A program made the position numbers and the translations under genes. Under the pieces are notes generated by a model. It had not been told where the DNA came from, searched no databases, and saw nothing but the letters and a program-made list of their open reading frames with translations. Of a DNA stretch of 37,177 nt, positions 1-8,345 are shown one piece after another. Source of the stretch: an uncultured Paracraurococcus sp. (GTDB lineage: Bacteria > Pseudomonadota > Alphaproteobacteria > Acetobacterales > Acetobacteraceae); NCBI GenBank assembly GCA_903896535.1, contig CAITYE010000137.1, forward strand, positions 1-37,177, in the 5' to 3' direction. Each line of letters opens with the position of its first letter. Within the stretch, counting starts at the first letter, position 1.

Positions 1-141
1 ACGTCGCCGCGCCGTTCCGTCGCCTCGGCGGCGTGGTACCGGACGAGACGCTCGATCAGATCCCGGATGACGATGTGCGCGCCATCGGGCAAGCCGCGCT
101 GGCGGCGTTCGGCGTGTCGGAGACCGAACGAAAAAACTCCT
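1..141. repeat. Terminal direct repeat, left copy
   Basis: Bases 1-141 are identical to 37037-37177. The sequence therefore closes into a 37,036 bp circle. The repeat lies inside the tail chaperone coding sequence and its length equals a standard assembler k-mer size, so an assembly overlap is more likely than a true packaged terminal repeat. This second point is inference. Confidence 0.97.
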
Positions 142-143
142 GA
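1..143 (+). CDS. 3' end of tail assembly chaperone (gpG-like), continued from the right end
   Basis: This is the tail end of the gene that starts at 36496. When the circle is closed across the terminal repeat, the frame continues from the right edge and stops at TGA 141-143, giving a 227-residue product. The last codons are CGA AAA AAC TCC TGA, so the gene ends on a shift-prone heptamer three bases before its stop. Downstream in the -1 frame lies an open extension up to 454. This is the arrangement of lambda G and GT, where the short product and the frameshifted fusion coat the tape measure protein and recruit tail tube subunits. The assignment rests on position between the tube and tape measure genes and on the frameshift layout, not on clear sequence identity. 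Confidence 0.8.
   Translation, partial: VAAPFRRLGGVVPDETLDQIPDDDVRAIGQAALAAFGVSETERKNS
131..137 (+). promoter_or_regulatory. -1 programmed frameshift slippery heptamer A AAA AAC
   Basis: The heptamer AAAAAAC lies in the correct phase (CGA AAA AAC) for simultaneous P- and A-site slippage into the -1 frame. It is four bases before the gpG stop codon. The -1 frame is then open for 105 codons to the stop at 452-454. A AAA AAC is a classic efficient -1 shift site. The same heptamer occurs at the right edge as part of the terminal repeat. Confidence 0.85.
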
Positions 144-454
144 TCGCCTGGGCGCTTTCCTCGGACCCGGGCTCTTTCGACGAGGATGACAACGAAGGCT
201 GGCAGATCGCCGGCATGCAGTTCGAGAGCAACCCGGCGCGCGATCTGGCGTCGGTGTGGCTGGAGATCGTGGCGCTGTGGCGCACCTGCCGGCCGCAGCC
301 GGGCATCATCCGCGGCATGGCGGCCGGCTACATACCCTCCGCCCCGGTGCTGCCCGAGGCCGGCGGCGTGCTCGACCAGGGCGCCTGGCTGCATCACGCG
401 ATGGACGTGCTCGATATGGCCGAAACCCAGCGCAGGAATGAGCGGTTGAAGTAA
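137..454 (+). CDS. Frameshift extension of the tail assembly chaperone (gpT-like)
   Basis: This frame is entered by -1 slippage at 131-137 and runs to TAA 452-454. It adds about 105 residues to the 226 upstream ones, giving a fusion of roughly 331 residues. The translated extension begins LLIAWALSSDPGSFDE and contains a tryptophan-rich stretch (VWLEIVALWRTCR), a normal protein composition. It has no convincing start of its own; the first in-frame ATG, at 215, would remove the beginning of the conserved-looking part. In lambda the T part of GT binds tail tube subunits while G binds the tape measure. The stop overlaps the next start (TAATG), which indicates translational coupling. Confidence 0.8.
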   Translation, partial: LLIAWALSSDPGSFDEDDNEGWQIAGMQFESNPARDLASVWLEIVALWRTCRPQPGIIRGMAAGYIPSAPVLPEAGGVLDQGAWLHHAMDVLDMAETQRRNERLK

Positions 455-1149
455 TGGGCGCGATCCAGCAAGTAGCAGGCGGGCGGTTCGCGGATTGGTT
501 CAATACAAAACGCGATGCCCTGGCTTCGGCGGTGACGCTGGCAGTCGATCTTGCCGGCAAAGGCGCGCAGGCCGACTTCCGCCAGGACATCGGACGCACC
601 GGCTACAAGGCGCTGCTCGCGAACCTGATCGGCGAAAAAACCTACCCGCGCGGCGGCACCAAATCGGTCGCCGCCGCCGCCGCCATCGAGGCGCGCGGTG
701 ACCAGGCGGACCTGATCCTCGGCAATTTCGTTGACGGCCGCACCATCGCCGCCAAAGGCAAGCACCTCGCGATTCCCACCGGCTGGAATCGTCCGGCCGG
801 CCGACGCGGGGCGCCGTTCCTGGTCTCGCCGCAGCAGATGATCGCGAGCCGGCAGAGCTTCGTCCGGCCGGCACGAACCGGCGCCAGCGGCGTGCTGGTG
901 TGGTTCCTCAAGGTCACGGCGGCGCAATCGACCTCGCGCGGGCGCCAGATGCAGGCCATCGCCGGGGGGCTCCTCAAGGTCGGTTCCAACCGTAAGCGCA
1001 CGGCCGAGCGGCTCAAATCCGGCGCGGTTCCGATGTTCATCCTGGTCCCCTACGCCGTCATGCCACGCATCTTCAACGCCGGCGCGACGATGCAGAAATG
1101 GGCCGACGCCGTGCCTGATCTGATCGAACGCGCGATGCCGAAGGACTGA
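454..1149 (+). CDS. Tail-region protein, DUF6441-like
   Basis: This is a 231-residue protein between the tail chaperone and the tape measure genes, started by an ATG that overlaps the previous stop by one base. It is basic and has no visible signal peptide or membrane segment. The wording of the sequence (residues such as SRGRQMQAIAGGLLKVGSNRKRT in the second half) resembles the DUF6441 group that I associate with this position in alphaproteobacterial phages, but I cannot verify that here. A role in tail assembly or as a minor tail component is inferred from position only. The next gene starts two bases after its stop. Confidence 0.6.
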   Translation: MGAIQQVAGGRFADWFNTKRDALASAVTLAVDLAGKGAQADFRQDIGRTGYKALLANLIGEKTYPRGGTKSVAAAAAIEARGDQADLILGNFVDGRTIAAKGKHLAIPTGWNRPAGRRGAPFLVSPQQMIASRQSFVRPARTGASGVLVWFLKVTAAQSTSRGRQMQAIAGGLLKVGSNRKRTAERLKSGAVPMFILVPYAVMPRIFNAGATMQKWADAVPDLIERAMPKD

Positions 1150-1151
1150 AA

Positions 1152-3983
1152 GTGGCAAAAAGTTTTTCCTTCCGGATCAGCCTGGACAATTTCGACGAGC
1201 TGAAGCGCCAGCTTGAGTCCATCGGGCCGGCGGGCGAAGCGGCGTTGGCGAAGCTCAACCAGGCCGCACCGCAGTTACGCGACAATCTGCGCGCCGCGCG
1301 CGAGGAAGCCGACAAGCACGCGACGGCAATGAAGGCGGTGGCCAAGGGCCATGGCGATGCCGGCACCAGTGCCGGCATGATGAACATGCGGATGATGGAG
1401 CTGGGCCACTCCGCCCGCGCCGCCGCCGACGGCCTCGCCGCCGGCATGTCGCCGACGCGGGTGATCGCCATGGAAGGCGCCCGCGTGGCGCAGGCGTTCG
1501 GGATCATGGGGGCCATCCTTAATCCCGTGACCCTCGGGATTGTCGCCGTCGGCGGCGCGATGACGGTGGTGGGAATGCGCATGGCGGCGCTGACCGCCGA
1601 GACGCGCGGCTACCAGGTGCTGCTGACCGGCATGGGCGCCGCCGCCGGCGCCTCGGCGGTGGAGATGCAGGGCCTCGCGCGCAGCATGGAAGGCGCCGGC
1701 TTCGGCCGCAGCGACTCCGAAGCGGCGATCACCGCGATGATCCGGGCGCGGACTCTGCCGACGCAGATGTTCGGCATGGTCGCGCAGCTCGGGCTCGATG
1801 CCTCCGCCGTCACCGGCGAGGCGCCGGTCAAGCAGGTCGAGGCCTTCACCAAGGCGCTGACCGGCGGCTATGCCGGGCTGGTCAAGCTCGACGAGGAATT
1901 CGGCATCTTCACCGATGCCGAGCGGCAGTCGATCCGCACGATGGCCGAGCACGGAAACCAGATGGGCGCGATGGAGCTCGGCATCGATGCGCTCAACCGG
2001 CGGTTCTCGGGCCTGCACGAGCAGGGCCTTTCGGCTGCCGACAAGGCCTTCCACGAGTTGGCGATCACGTACAACAACCTGGTCGACGACATCGCCCGCA
2101 ACCCGATCACCATCAAGGTCGCTGGCGGCGCGCTCGAGTACTTGAAGTGGCTGCCGACCGGGTTGAGCAACGCCGCGAGCGTCGTCAGCAGCCCGGTCAG
2201 CAAAGCCGCCGGCGCCGTGACCGGCACGCTGGAATATCAGGCGCTGTTCGGCGGCCCCCGGCCGGAACCAAGCCAGCTCAGTGCCTCGCCCTTCAGCGAA
2301 GCGCCCTGGATGCAAATCCCGTCGATCGCCGGCAGCGTCAATGCCAACGCCTTCGGCGATCGTGCCTCCGATCGCGGCGCCACGGCGGGCTACATGGCGA
2401 CGATCCAGGACCCGGCGACCGCATCGAGCACGAAGCGGGTCAGCGACCAGATCGAGGAGCTTGCCGAAAAGCAGGTGGTTGATTCGCTGCGCGGGGTCGA
2501 GAAGGCCGTCGCCGAGGGTGCCAAGCGCGCGCGCGACTATGTGCGATCGAACAACATCGTCGGCGCCGACAATGTCGCCCGCATCACCAAGGCATTCGAG
2601 GAAGATGCCCGCAAGGCCTGGGAGACCAGCCACGTCAATCGCACCGAGCGCGTCGGCCTCAACGCCGCCGGCGCCCTCGGCGAGGCCAGCGCCTACCTGT
2701 CTAGCCCCGCGGCCGGCGACAGTGCGGCGGCGTTGCGCAAGGGCAGCCTCGATGCGCTGAAAAGCGCCACCGACGCCGCCCGCCAGGCGCAGGACGAATT
2801 GAACCTCGCGCAGGCCGATGCGCTGATCACCGGCGCCAAGCACGTCAACGAGCTGGAGCGTGAGGCCACCGCCCAGCGCGCCGTCGCCGATGCCGCGCGC
2901 CAGGGTGCGGCGGCGTTGCGCGAGGCCAAGCTGGCGGCCTCGATCGACAAGGCCACCGAGTCGCAGCGTGCCGTGCTGGCGAACGGCGATGCCCTGCCCG
3001 ACGCCAAGCGCATCGCCCGCGAGGAGATCGACCGCACCGGCGGCGCCATGCGTGACCTCGATTTCCAGAAGCTGCGCGAGACCATGAATGCCGATCTCGC
3101 CGCCCGCGAGCTTGCCCTGCAGAAGGCGCAGGAAAAGCAGGGGCTGATCGGCCTGTCGTCGAACGATCTGGCCTCGCGCTCGGCGCAGCTCGATTTCAAA
3201 TACCAGTTGCGCGGCCAGGGCCTGCAAGGCGCCCCGCTCGACAGCGCCTACAACGAAGGCGCCGACATGGTCGGCCGCACCGCGCAGGCGACCCAGGCGC
3301 TGACCGAATACGAGGATCGGCTCAAGCAGGCGAAGGCCGGTGCCGCCGACTTCTCCCGCGTCATCACGTCCGGGTTCGAGGACGCGATCATGAAAGGCAA
3401 GGGGTTCTCCTCGATCCTGCTGAGCGTGTCGCAGGACCTGGAAAAAGTCGCGCTGCGCATGCTCGTCACCAAGCCGATGGAAAACATGATGACCGGCATG
3501 ATGCAGAACTTCATGCCCGGCCTGATGGGCGGCAACTCCGGCGGCAGCTATGGCGGCGGGGCCGGGCTGCTCGGGCTGCTCGGCCTCGGCGGCGGGGCAC
3601 CGTTGCAGGGGCCCACCCCGTCGGGCGCGACGCTCGACATGACGTCCGGCGGCGGCGGACTGTTCAGCGGCATCGGCTCCTGGATCTCCGGCATATTCGG
3701 CGGCCACGCTACCGGCGGCCAGATGGACAGCGGGCGGCTCTACGCGGTCAACGAGAATTCGACCTCGCCCGGCTTGTTCATGCCGCTGGCGCCGGGGCGC
3801 ATCGATCCCGCGCCGGGCATGCCGGCGAACAACCAGGCGGGCGGCCAGTCCGGCGGCGGCCGTACCGTCGTCATCAACATGAACGGCGTGCAGGGCGACC
3901 CGATCACCATCCGCCGCAGCGCCAACCAGGCCGCGGCCGTGGTGCACCGCTCCATCGTCGCCGCCAGCGTAAGGGGCTCCTGA
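1152..3983 (+). CDS. Tail tape measure protein (lambda gpH-like)
   Basis: This is the longest gene of the window, 943 residues from a GTG start. It sits directly after the chaperone genes, where the tape measure is expected. The N-terminal quarter is helical with a hydrophobic stretch around residues 118-142 (NPVTLGIVAVGGAMTVVG). Most of the middle is alanine-, glutamate- and lysine-rich and reads as coiled coil. The C-terminal part has the SGFEDAIMKGKGFSSILL region typical of lambda-type tape measures, where a helix before a glycine-rich end contacts the tail tip. In the virion it sets tail length and is released during DNA delivery. The stop overlaps the next start as ATGA. Confidence 0.93.
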   Translation: MAKSFSFRISLDNFDELKRQLESIGPAGEAALAKLNQAAPQLRDNLRAAREEADKHATAMKAVAKGHGDAGTSAGMMNMRMMELGHSARAAADGLAAGMSPTRVIAMEGARVAQAFGIMGAILNPVTLGIVAVGGAMTVVGMRMAALTAETRGYQVLLTGMGAAAGASAVEMQGLARSMEGAGFGRSDSEAAITAMIRARTLPTQMFGMVAQLGLDASAVTGEAPVKQVEAFTKALTGGYAGLVKLDEEFGIFTDAERQSIRTMAEHGNQMGAMELGIDALNRRFSGLHEQGLSAADKAFHELAITYNNLVDDIARNPITIKVAGGALEYLKWLPTGLSNAASVVSSPVSKAAGAVTGTLEYQALFGGPRPEPSQLSASPFSEAPWMQIPSIAGSVNANAFGDRASDRGATAGYMATIQDPATASSTKRVSDQIEELAEKQVVDSLRGVEKAVAEGAKRARDYVRSNNIVGADNVARITKAFEEDARKAWETSHVNRTERVGLNAAGALGEASAYLSSPAAGDSAAALRKGSLDALKSATDAARQAQDELNLAQADALITGAKHVNELEREATAQRAVADAARQGAAALREAKLAASIDKATESQRAVLANGDALPDAKRIAREEIDRTGGAMRDLDFQKLRETMNADLAARELALQKAQEKQGLIGLSSNDLASRSAQLDFKYQLRGQGLQGAPLDSAYNEGADMVGRTAQATQALTEYEDRLKQAKAGAADFSRVITSGFEDAIMKGKGFSSILLSVSQDLEKVALRMLVTKPMENMMTGMMQNFMPGLMGGNSGGSYGGGAGLLGLLGLGGGAPLQGPTPSGATLDMTSGGGGLFSGIGSWISGIFGGHATGGQMDSGRLYAVNENSTSPGLFMPLAPGRIDPAPGMPANNQAGGQSGGGRTVVINMNGVQGDPITIRRSANQAAAVVHRSIVAASVRGS

Positions 3984-4615
3984 TGCTCGCGATCGATGAA
4001 GTGGTGTTCCCCACCCAGGTCAGCTATGGCAGCAAGGGCGGGCCGGGCTGGAAAACTGAGATTGTCGAGCTCGCCACCGGCTACGAGCGCCGCAACGGGC
4101 TATGGTCCAACCAGCGCGCGAAATACGACGCGAAATATGGCGTGCGGAATGCCACCGACCTGTGGAATGTCCGCGCCTTTTTCAATGCCCGCCGCGGCCG
4201 GCTGCGCGGCTTCCGCTATCTCGACTGGCTCGACGGCACCTCGCGCGGCCCGGTGTCGAAGGGATGGGGCTCGACCGACCAGGCGATCGGCACCGGCGAC
4301 GGCACCACCACCACCTTCCAGCTTGTCCGGACGTACCAGACCACCTCCGATCCGGCGCCCTATACCCGCCCGATCACCAAGCCGATCGTGGTGACGATCG
4401 CCGTCAACGGCACCACGGCGACGACGGGGTGGTCGGCGAACCTCACCACCGGCATCGTCACCTTCACCACCGCCCCGGCCGCCGCCGCCGCCATCACCGC
4501 CGGCTATGTGTTCCATGTGCCGGTGCGCTTCGACATCGACGATCTCGATGTCAGCTTCGACCACTTCAACGCCGGCGAAGTGCCCTCCATCCCGATGGTC
4601 GAGCTCAAGCTGTGA
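3983..4615 (+). CDS. Distal tail protein, DUF2460 / GTA gp12-like
   Basis: This protein has 210 residues; its ATG overlaps the tape measure stop. The N-terminus (DEVVFPTQVSYGSKGGPGWKTEIVELATGYERRN) and the C-terminal pattern ending in VPSIPMVELKL match the DUF2460/TIGR02217 family, the product of gene 12 of the Rhodobacter gene transfer agent. That protein forms the distal ring that joins tail tube and baseplate hub. The middle, from about residue 95, is a threonine-rich beta insertion common in this family. It is followed by DUF2163, NlpC/P60 and hub genes in the same order as in gene transfer agents, which supports the call strongly. Confidence 0.9.
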   Translation: MLAIDEVVFPTQVSYGSKGGPGWKTEIVELATGYERRNGLWSNQRAKYDAKYGVRNATDLWNVRAFFNARRGRLRGFRYLDWLDGTSRGPVSKGWGSTDQAIGTGDGTTTTFQLVRTYQTTSDPAPYTRPITKPIVVTIAVNGTTATTGWSANLTTGIVTFTTAPAAAAAITAGYVFHVPVRFDIDDLDVSFDHFNAGEVPSIPMVELKL

Positions 4616-5529
4616 GGACGCTGCCGAGCGGCATGACGGCGGCGCTGGCAACCGGAATCACCACCTGGTGCCGCTGCCTGTCCATCACCCGCGCCGATAC
4701 CACCGTGTTCGCGCTGACCGATCATGACGCCGATATCACCTGCTCGGCCTATCCGCCCGGCGCCTCGGCCGTCGCGATCACCTATCTCGCCGCGATCGGC
4801 GGCGCCGCCAGCGCGATCGAAACCAATCTCGGCCTCTCCGTCGGCAACCTCACGATCGACGGCGCGCTCTCGCCCGATGGCATCACCGACGGCGATATCA
4901 GCGCCGGCCTCTACGATGACGCGACCATCGCGCTCTACCTGGTGGACTGGACGACGCCGACCACCTGGTTTGTCCTGCTGGTCGGTAACGTCGGCCAGTT
5001 CCGCCGCGGCCGCGCGCACGTCACCACCGAGCTGCGCGGCCTCGCCCACCGGCTCAACCAGCCCACCGCACGGCTCGCCACCCGCACCTGCTTTCATGAC
5101 CTCGGCGACAGCAAATGCGGCGTCACCCTGGCCAGCTTCACCGACACCGGCCGCTCCGTCACCGCGCCGGATAGCGGGCTGCCACGCTCGAAATTCACCG
5201 CCACGCTGCCCGATACCACCGGCATCGCCTACTTCAGCGGCACTGTGAAATGGACCTCCGGCGCCAATGCCGGCCTCGCCGGCGAGGTCAAGAATCAGGT
5301 GCTAGCGTCCGGCGTCACCACCATCACGTTCAACCTGCCGATGCCGAACGCGATCGCGGCGGCCGACGGGTTCGACATCATCACAGGCTGCAACAAAACC
5401 GCGCCGGTCTGCGTCGCCACCTTCTCCAACCTCGCCAATTTCGGCGGCTTCCCGCGCATGCCCGGGGTGGATCAGGTCTACTTCTATGGCGACCGCAACG
5501 ACCTCAACAACGGGGCTTCGCTGTTCTGA
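4612..5529 (+). CDS. Tail hub protein, DUF2163 / GTA gp13-like
   Basis: I place the start at GTG 4612, which overlaps the previous TGA as GTGA and gives the family's usual opening (MRTLPSGM...). The 305-residue product shows the DUF2163/phage_BR0599 features: an N-terminal half with LSITRADTTVFALTDHDADI and a C-terminal domain with a cysteine pair, including TGCNKTAPVCVATFSN and FPRMPGVDQ. In gene transfer agents this protein is part of the baseplate hub, where the cysteines bind an iron-sulfur cluster. Whether a cluster is bound here is not visible from sequence. An in-frame ATG at 4633 is a weaker alternative start. Confidence 0.92.
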   Translation: MRTLPSGMTAALATGITTWCRCLSITRADTTVFALTDHDADITCSAYPPGASAVAITYLAAIGGAASAIETNLGLSVGNLTIDGALSPDGITDGDISAGLYDDATIALYLVDWTTPTTWFVLLVGNVGQFRRGRAHVTTELRGLAHRLNQPTARLATRTCFHDLGDSKCGVTLASFTDTGRSVTAPDSGLPRSKFTATLPDTTGIAYFSGTVKWTSGANAGLAGEVKNQVLASGVTTITFNLPMPNAIAAADGFDIITGCNKTAPVCVATFSNLANFGGFPRMPGVDQVYFYGDRNDLNNGASLF

Positions 5530-5975
5530 TGACCACGCAAGCAGCCATCATCGCCGAGGCCCGCACCTGGATCGGCACGGCCTATCACCACCAGGCGAGC
5601 TGCAAAGGCGCCGGCACCGATTGTCTCGGCCTGATCCTCGGCATCTATCGCGCCGTGATCGGGCCGCTCGGCCAGGTAGTGCCGCCCTACTCGCCGGACT
5701 GGGCCGAGGCCAACGGGCGCGAGACACTGGCCGAGGCGGCGCGGCTGCACCTGCAGGAGATCACCTTGGCCGAAGCCGGGCCCGGTGACGTGCTGCTGTT
5801 CCGCTGGGGGCCGAGCCTCCCGGCCAAGCATTGCACCCTCCTGGTCGACGGCGCGGCCGACGCCGGCGGCACCATCATTCACGCCTATGGCGGGGTGCGC
5901 GTCTGCGAGGTGCCGCTCGGCCAGCACTGGGCCAAGATGATCGCCTACGCCTTCCGCTTCCCTGAGGCGCCCTGA
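5529..5975 (+). CDS. NlpC/P60-family tail peptidase, GTA gp14-like
   Basis: This is a 148-residue protein with the catalytic layout of NlpC/P60 cysteine peptidases: Cys32 in GTDCLG, His101 in AKHC and a second histidine at 118 in IIHAYGG. It starts at an ATG that overlaps the DUF2163 stop as TGATG. GTA gp14 relatives sit in the baseplate and cut cell-wall peptides during DNA entry. No signal peptide is present, in line with a virion-borne enzyme. The length is normal for the family (about 145 residues). Confidence 0.93.
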   Translation: MTTQAAIIAEARTWIGTAYHHQASCKGAGTDCLGLILGIYRAVIGPLGQVVPPYSPDWAEANGRETLAEAARLHLQEITLAEAGPGDVLLFRWGPSLPAKHCTLLVDGAADAGGTIIHAYGGVRVCEVPLGQHWAKMIAYAFRFPEAP

Positions 5976-5976
5976 G

Positions 5977-7461
5977 ATGGCCGGCTCCACCCTCACCATC
6001 GCCGGTGCCATCGTCGGCAACATGATCCTGCCCGGCATCGGCGGCATGATCGGCGCTGCGGCCGGCGGCATGATCGGCGGTGCCATTGATCAGTCGATGG
6101 CGAAGCCGCGCCAGGCGGCGCAGATGGACATCACCGGGGTGTCATCGGTCGAGGGCTCGCCGATCCCGCGGGCCTTCGGCAAGGTGCGCGTCGGCGGCAT
6201 GCTGGTGTGGGCAACGCGGTTCAACCGCAGCAGCGGCAGCTCGCACGCCGGCAAAGGCTCGCCGGCCGGCACCTCCACCACCGATACCTACACGGCGAAT
6301 TTCGCCGTCGCGATCTGCCTTGGTCAGATCTACAACGTCACCCGCGTGTGGTTCGACGGCAAAGAACAGAACCTCTCGACGCTGCCCTGGCGGCTGTATT
6401 ACGGCAGCACCTCGCAGACGGCCGATTCGCTGATCGTGGCGAAGGAGGGCGCGGCCTGGGCGCCCGCCTTCCGTGGCATCTGCTACGCCGTGTTCGAGGG
6501 GCTCGATCTCACCAACGTCGGCAACCGCATTCCCCAGGTCTCGTTCGAGGTCTGGAGCACCTCGGCCGGCACCGAGACGATGGACAACATCGTCTCGACC
6601 CTGTGCAGCGATGCCGGGGTCGATACCGGGTTGATCGACGTGACCGATATCGCGTCGATCACTGTCTCCGGCTACGTCTATCCGGGCTCGCAGACGGTGC
6701 GCGAGGCGATCGCGCCGCTGGCCGAGCTGTATGGGTTCGACGGGTTCGAGTCAGGCGGCAATGTGGTGTTCAAGCGGCGCGGGGCAAACCCGACCGTCAC
6801 CGTCGCGCTGGCGGACATGACGGCCGCGAGTGGCCCCAATGCCGACCCCTTCACCATCGAGCGCCAGCAGGAGACCGACCTCGATGCGCTGATGGGGGTC
6901 AGCTTCGTCAACGCCGACAACGACAAATACTGGCAGGAGACCACCTATGTCCGCCGCCGGGTCGATGGCGGCAAGCGCGAGCGCCGGTTGCGCCTGGCGC
7001 ACGCCACCCGCCGTCACGCCGCCCGGTCGGTCACGATCAACGCGCCGTATGATGAAATCACCGCACGCGCGCAGATGTTGCTCGATGACGAGTGGGTCGG
7101 CCGCGAACACCTCACCACCACGCTCGGGCCGGACTGGCTCGGCATCGAGCCCGGCGACAGCTTCACCCTGGACGTCAACGGCCTGCTGCGCGGCTTCCTG
7201 GTGGTGCGCACGAGCTATTCCGGCGCCGTCGAAATCCAGGCGCGCAGCTATGAGCCGTCCGCCTATGACATCATCATCGCCCCGGCGCCGACCACATCGA
7301 CCCAGCCGGCGGCCGGCACCACGCCGACCACCGATCCCACGCCGGTCACCACCACCCCGGTCGATATCGGCGGCGCCGGTGGCACCGACGGCGGCGGCAA
7401 CACCGAATCGCTCGGCGCCGGCGGCAGTGGTGTCGGTGGCGATATCACGGGCGGCATCTAG
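5977..7461 (+). CDS. Central tail hub, N-terminal part (GTA gp15-like, split)
   Basis: This is a 494-residue protein at the position of the GTA gp15 or lambda J-like hub. Residues 1-40 are a glycine-rich hydrophobic stretch (GNMILPGIGGMIGAAAGGMIGGAI) typical of hub N-termini that dock into the baseplate. The centre carries phage-tail-3-like beta domains (VYPGSQTVREAIAPLAELYGFDGF, then LGPDWLGIEPGD near residue 385). The last 70 residues are a Thr/Pro/Gly linker with no fold. Classical GTA gp15 is a single chain of about 1,300 residues with a TIM-barrel glycosidase-like domain. Here that domain is absent and the remaining C-terminal part is encoded by the next gene. Confidence 0.85.
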   Translation: MAGSTLTIAGAIVGNMILPGIGGMIGAAAGGMIGGAIDQSMAKPRQAAQMDITGVSSVEGSPIPRAFGKVRVGGMLVWATRFNRSSGSSHAGKGSPAGTSTTDTYTANFAVAICLGQIYNVTRVWFDGKEQNLSTLPWRLYYGSTSQTADSLIVAKEGAAWAPAFRGICYAVFEGLDLTNVGNRIPQVSFEVWSTSAGTETMDNIVSTLCSDAGVDTGLIDVTDIASITVSGYVYPGSQTVREAIAPLAELYGFDGFESGGNVVFKRRGANPTVTVALADMTAASGPNADPFTIERQQETDLDALMGVSFVNADNDKYWQETTYVRRRVDGGKRERRLRLAHATRRHAARSVTINAPYDEITARAQMLLDDEWVGREHLTTTLGPDWLGIEPGDSFTLDVNGLLRGFLVVRTSYSGAVEIQARSYEPSAYDIIIAPAPTTSTQPAAGTTPTTDPTPVTTTPVDIGGAGGTDGGGNTESLGAGGSGVGGDITGGI

Positions 7462-7463
7462 GT

Positions 7464-8315
7464 ATGAGCCCCGACCCGCGCACCATCACGGCCATCATCC
7501 TCGATCTGCCGCCGATCGACGGCGACGAGCCGCGCCATCGCCCGCTGCTCGCCGTCTCGGCTGCCCGCTTCGGCGGCGCGCATGTCTGGCGTAGCGTCGG
7601 CGGTGACGGCTACCGGCTGTGGTGCAGCACCGGCGCCGCCGCGACGATGGGCCGCCTGGTCACCGCCCTCGATGCCGCAGCCGCCGGCGACTGGCGGGAT
7701 CAGTCGTTCGAGGTCGCGCTCGATCACGGCGAAATCTACGCCGCCCCCCGCGCGGTCGTGCTCGCCGGCATCAACCTCGCCGCCATCCGGGCTGGGGATG
7801 CGTGGGAGCTTGTCCGCTTCGCCGGCGCCGAGCTGATCGGCCCGGCGCGCTATCGCCTGTCGGACCTGCATCGCGGCTGCCACGGCACCACGCCACTCGC
7901 GGCCGAGCCGGGCGCCGACCTGGTGCTGATCGACGACGCCGTTGTCCGCCTGCCGGTGCACCTGCGCGAAATCGGCATACCGATGGATCTTCGTATCTCG
8001 CCGACCGACCGCCCCTACACCGACGCCACCGCCGCCCGGATCAGCTACACGCCGACGGGCGGCCTGCATCGCTGGCCGGAGCTGCTGGTGCAGCCGGTTG
8101 CCCTGACGGTCGGCAACGTGCCGCCGGCGACGCCAGGCGAGGCCGAAGTCCATCTCGTCAGCGACGCGCCGATCGGCGCCTGGGCCGACCGCGCATACCA
8201 TGTCGCCGGCTGGCTGTTCGGCGCCTGGCGCTTCCAGCCGCCGTTCGAGGGCTACACCGTGTGGGACAGCGCCGCGCAGCGCTCCCGCACCTTCTCCGCC
8301 GGCGCCTGGCGCTAG
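7464..8315 (+). CDS. Tail hub C-terminal part with DUF2793-like end
   Basis: This 283-residue protein starts two bases after the stop of the upstream hub gene. The stretch FAGAELIGPARYRLSDLHRGCHGT matches the conserved late part of GTA gp15-like hubs (YRLSxLLRGxxGT). The final 50 residues (IGAWADRAYHVAGW...FEGYTVWDSAA) look like DUF2793, a small domain usually found at the end of tail fibre or hub proteins and thought to present cell-contact surfaces. Both parts would normally belong to one chain with the preceding protein. The stop of the upstream frame is followed by a separate ATG, so I treat it as an independent gene rather than a frameshift. Confidence 0.8.
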   Translation: MSPDPRTITAIILDLPPIDGDEPRHRPLLAVSAARFGGAHVWRSVGGDGYRLWCSTGAAATMGRLVTALDAAAAGDWRDQSFEVALDHGEIYAAPRAVVLAGINLAAIRAGDAWELVRFAGAELIGPARYRLSDLHRGCHGTTPLAAEPGADLVLIDDAVVRLPVHLREIGIPMDLRISPTDRPYTDATAARISYTPTGGLHRWPELLVQPVALTVGNVPPATPGEAEVHLVSDAPIGAWADRAYHVAGWLFGAWRFQPPFEGYTVWDSAAQRSRTFSAGAWR

Positions 8316-8345
8316 GCCCGCTTCTTCAACCCCCGTGAGGTAACG

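Noticed and set aside
1275-3947. An 890-codon open frame on the minus strand opposite the tape measure gene
   Set aside because: It is antisense to a well supported tape measure gene, has a His/Arg/Gly/Ala-rich composition typical of GC-rich shadow frames, no ribosome site and no domain.
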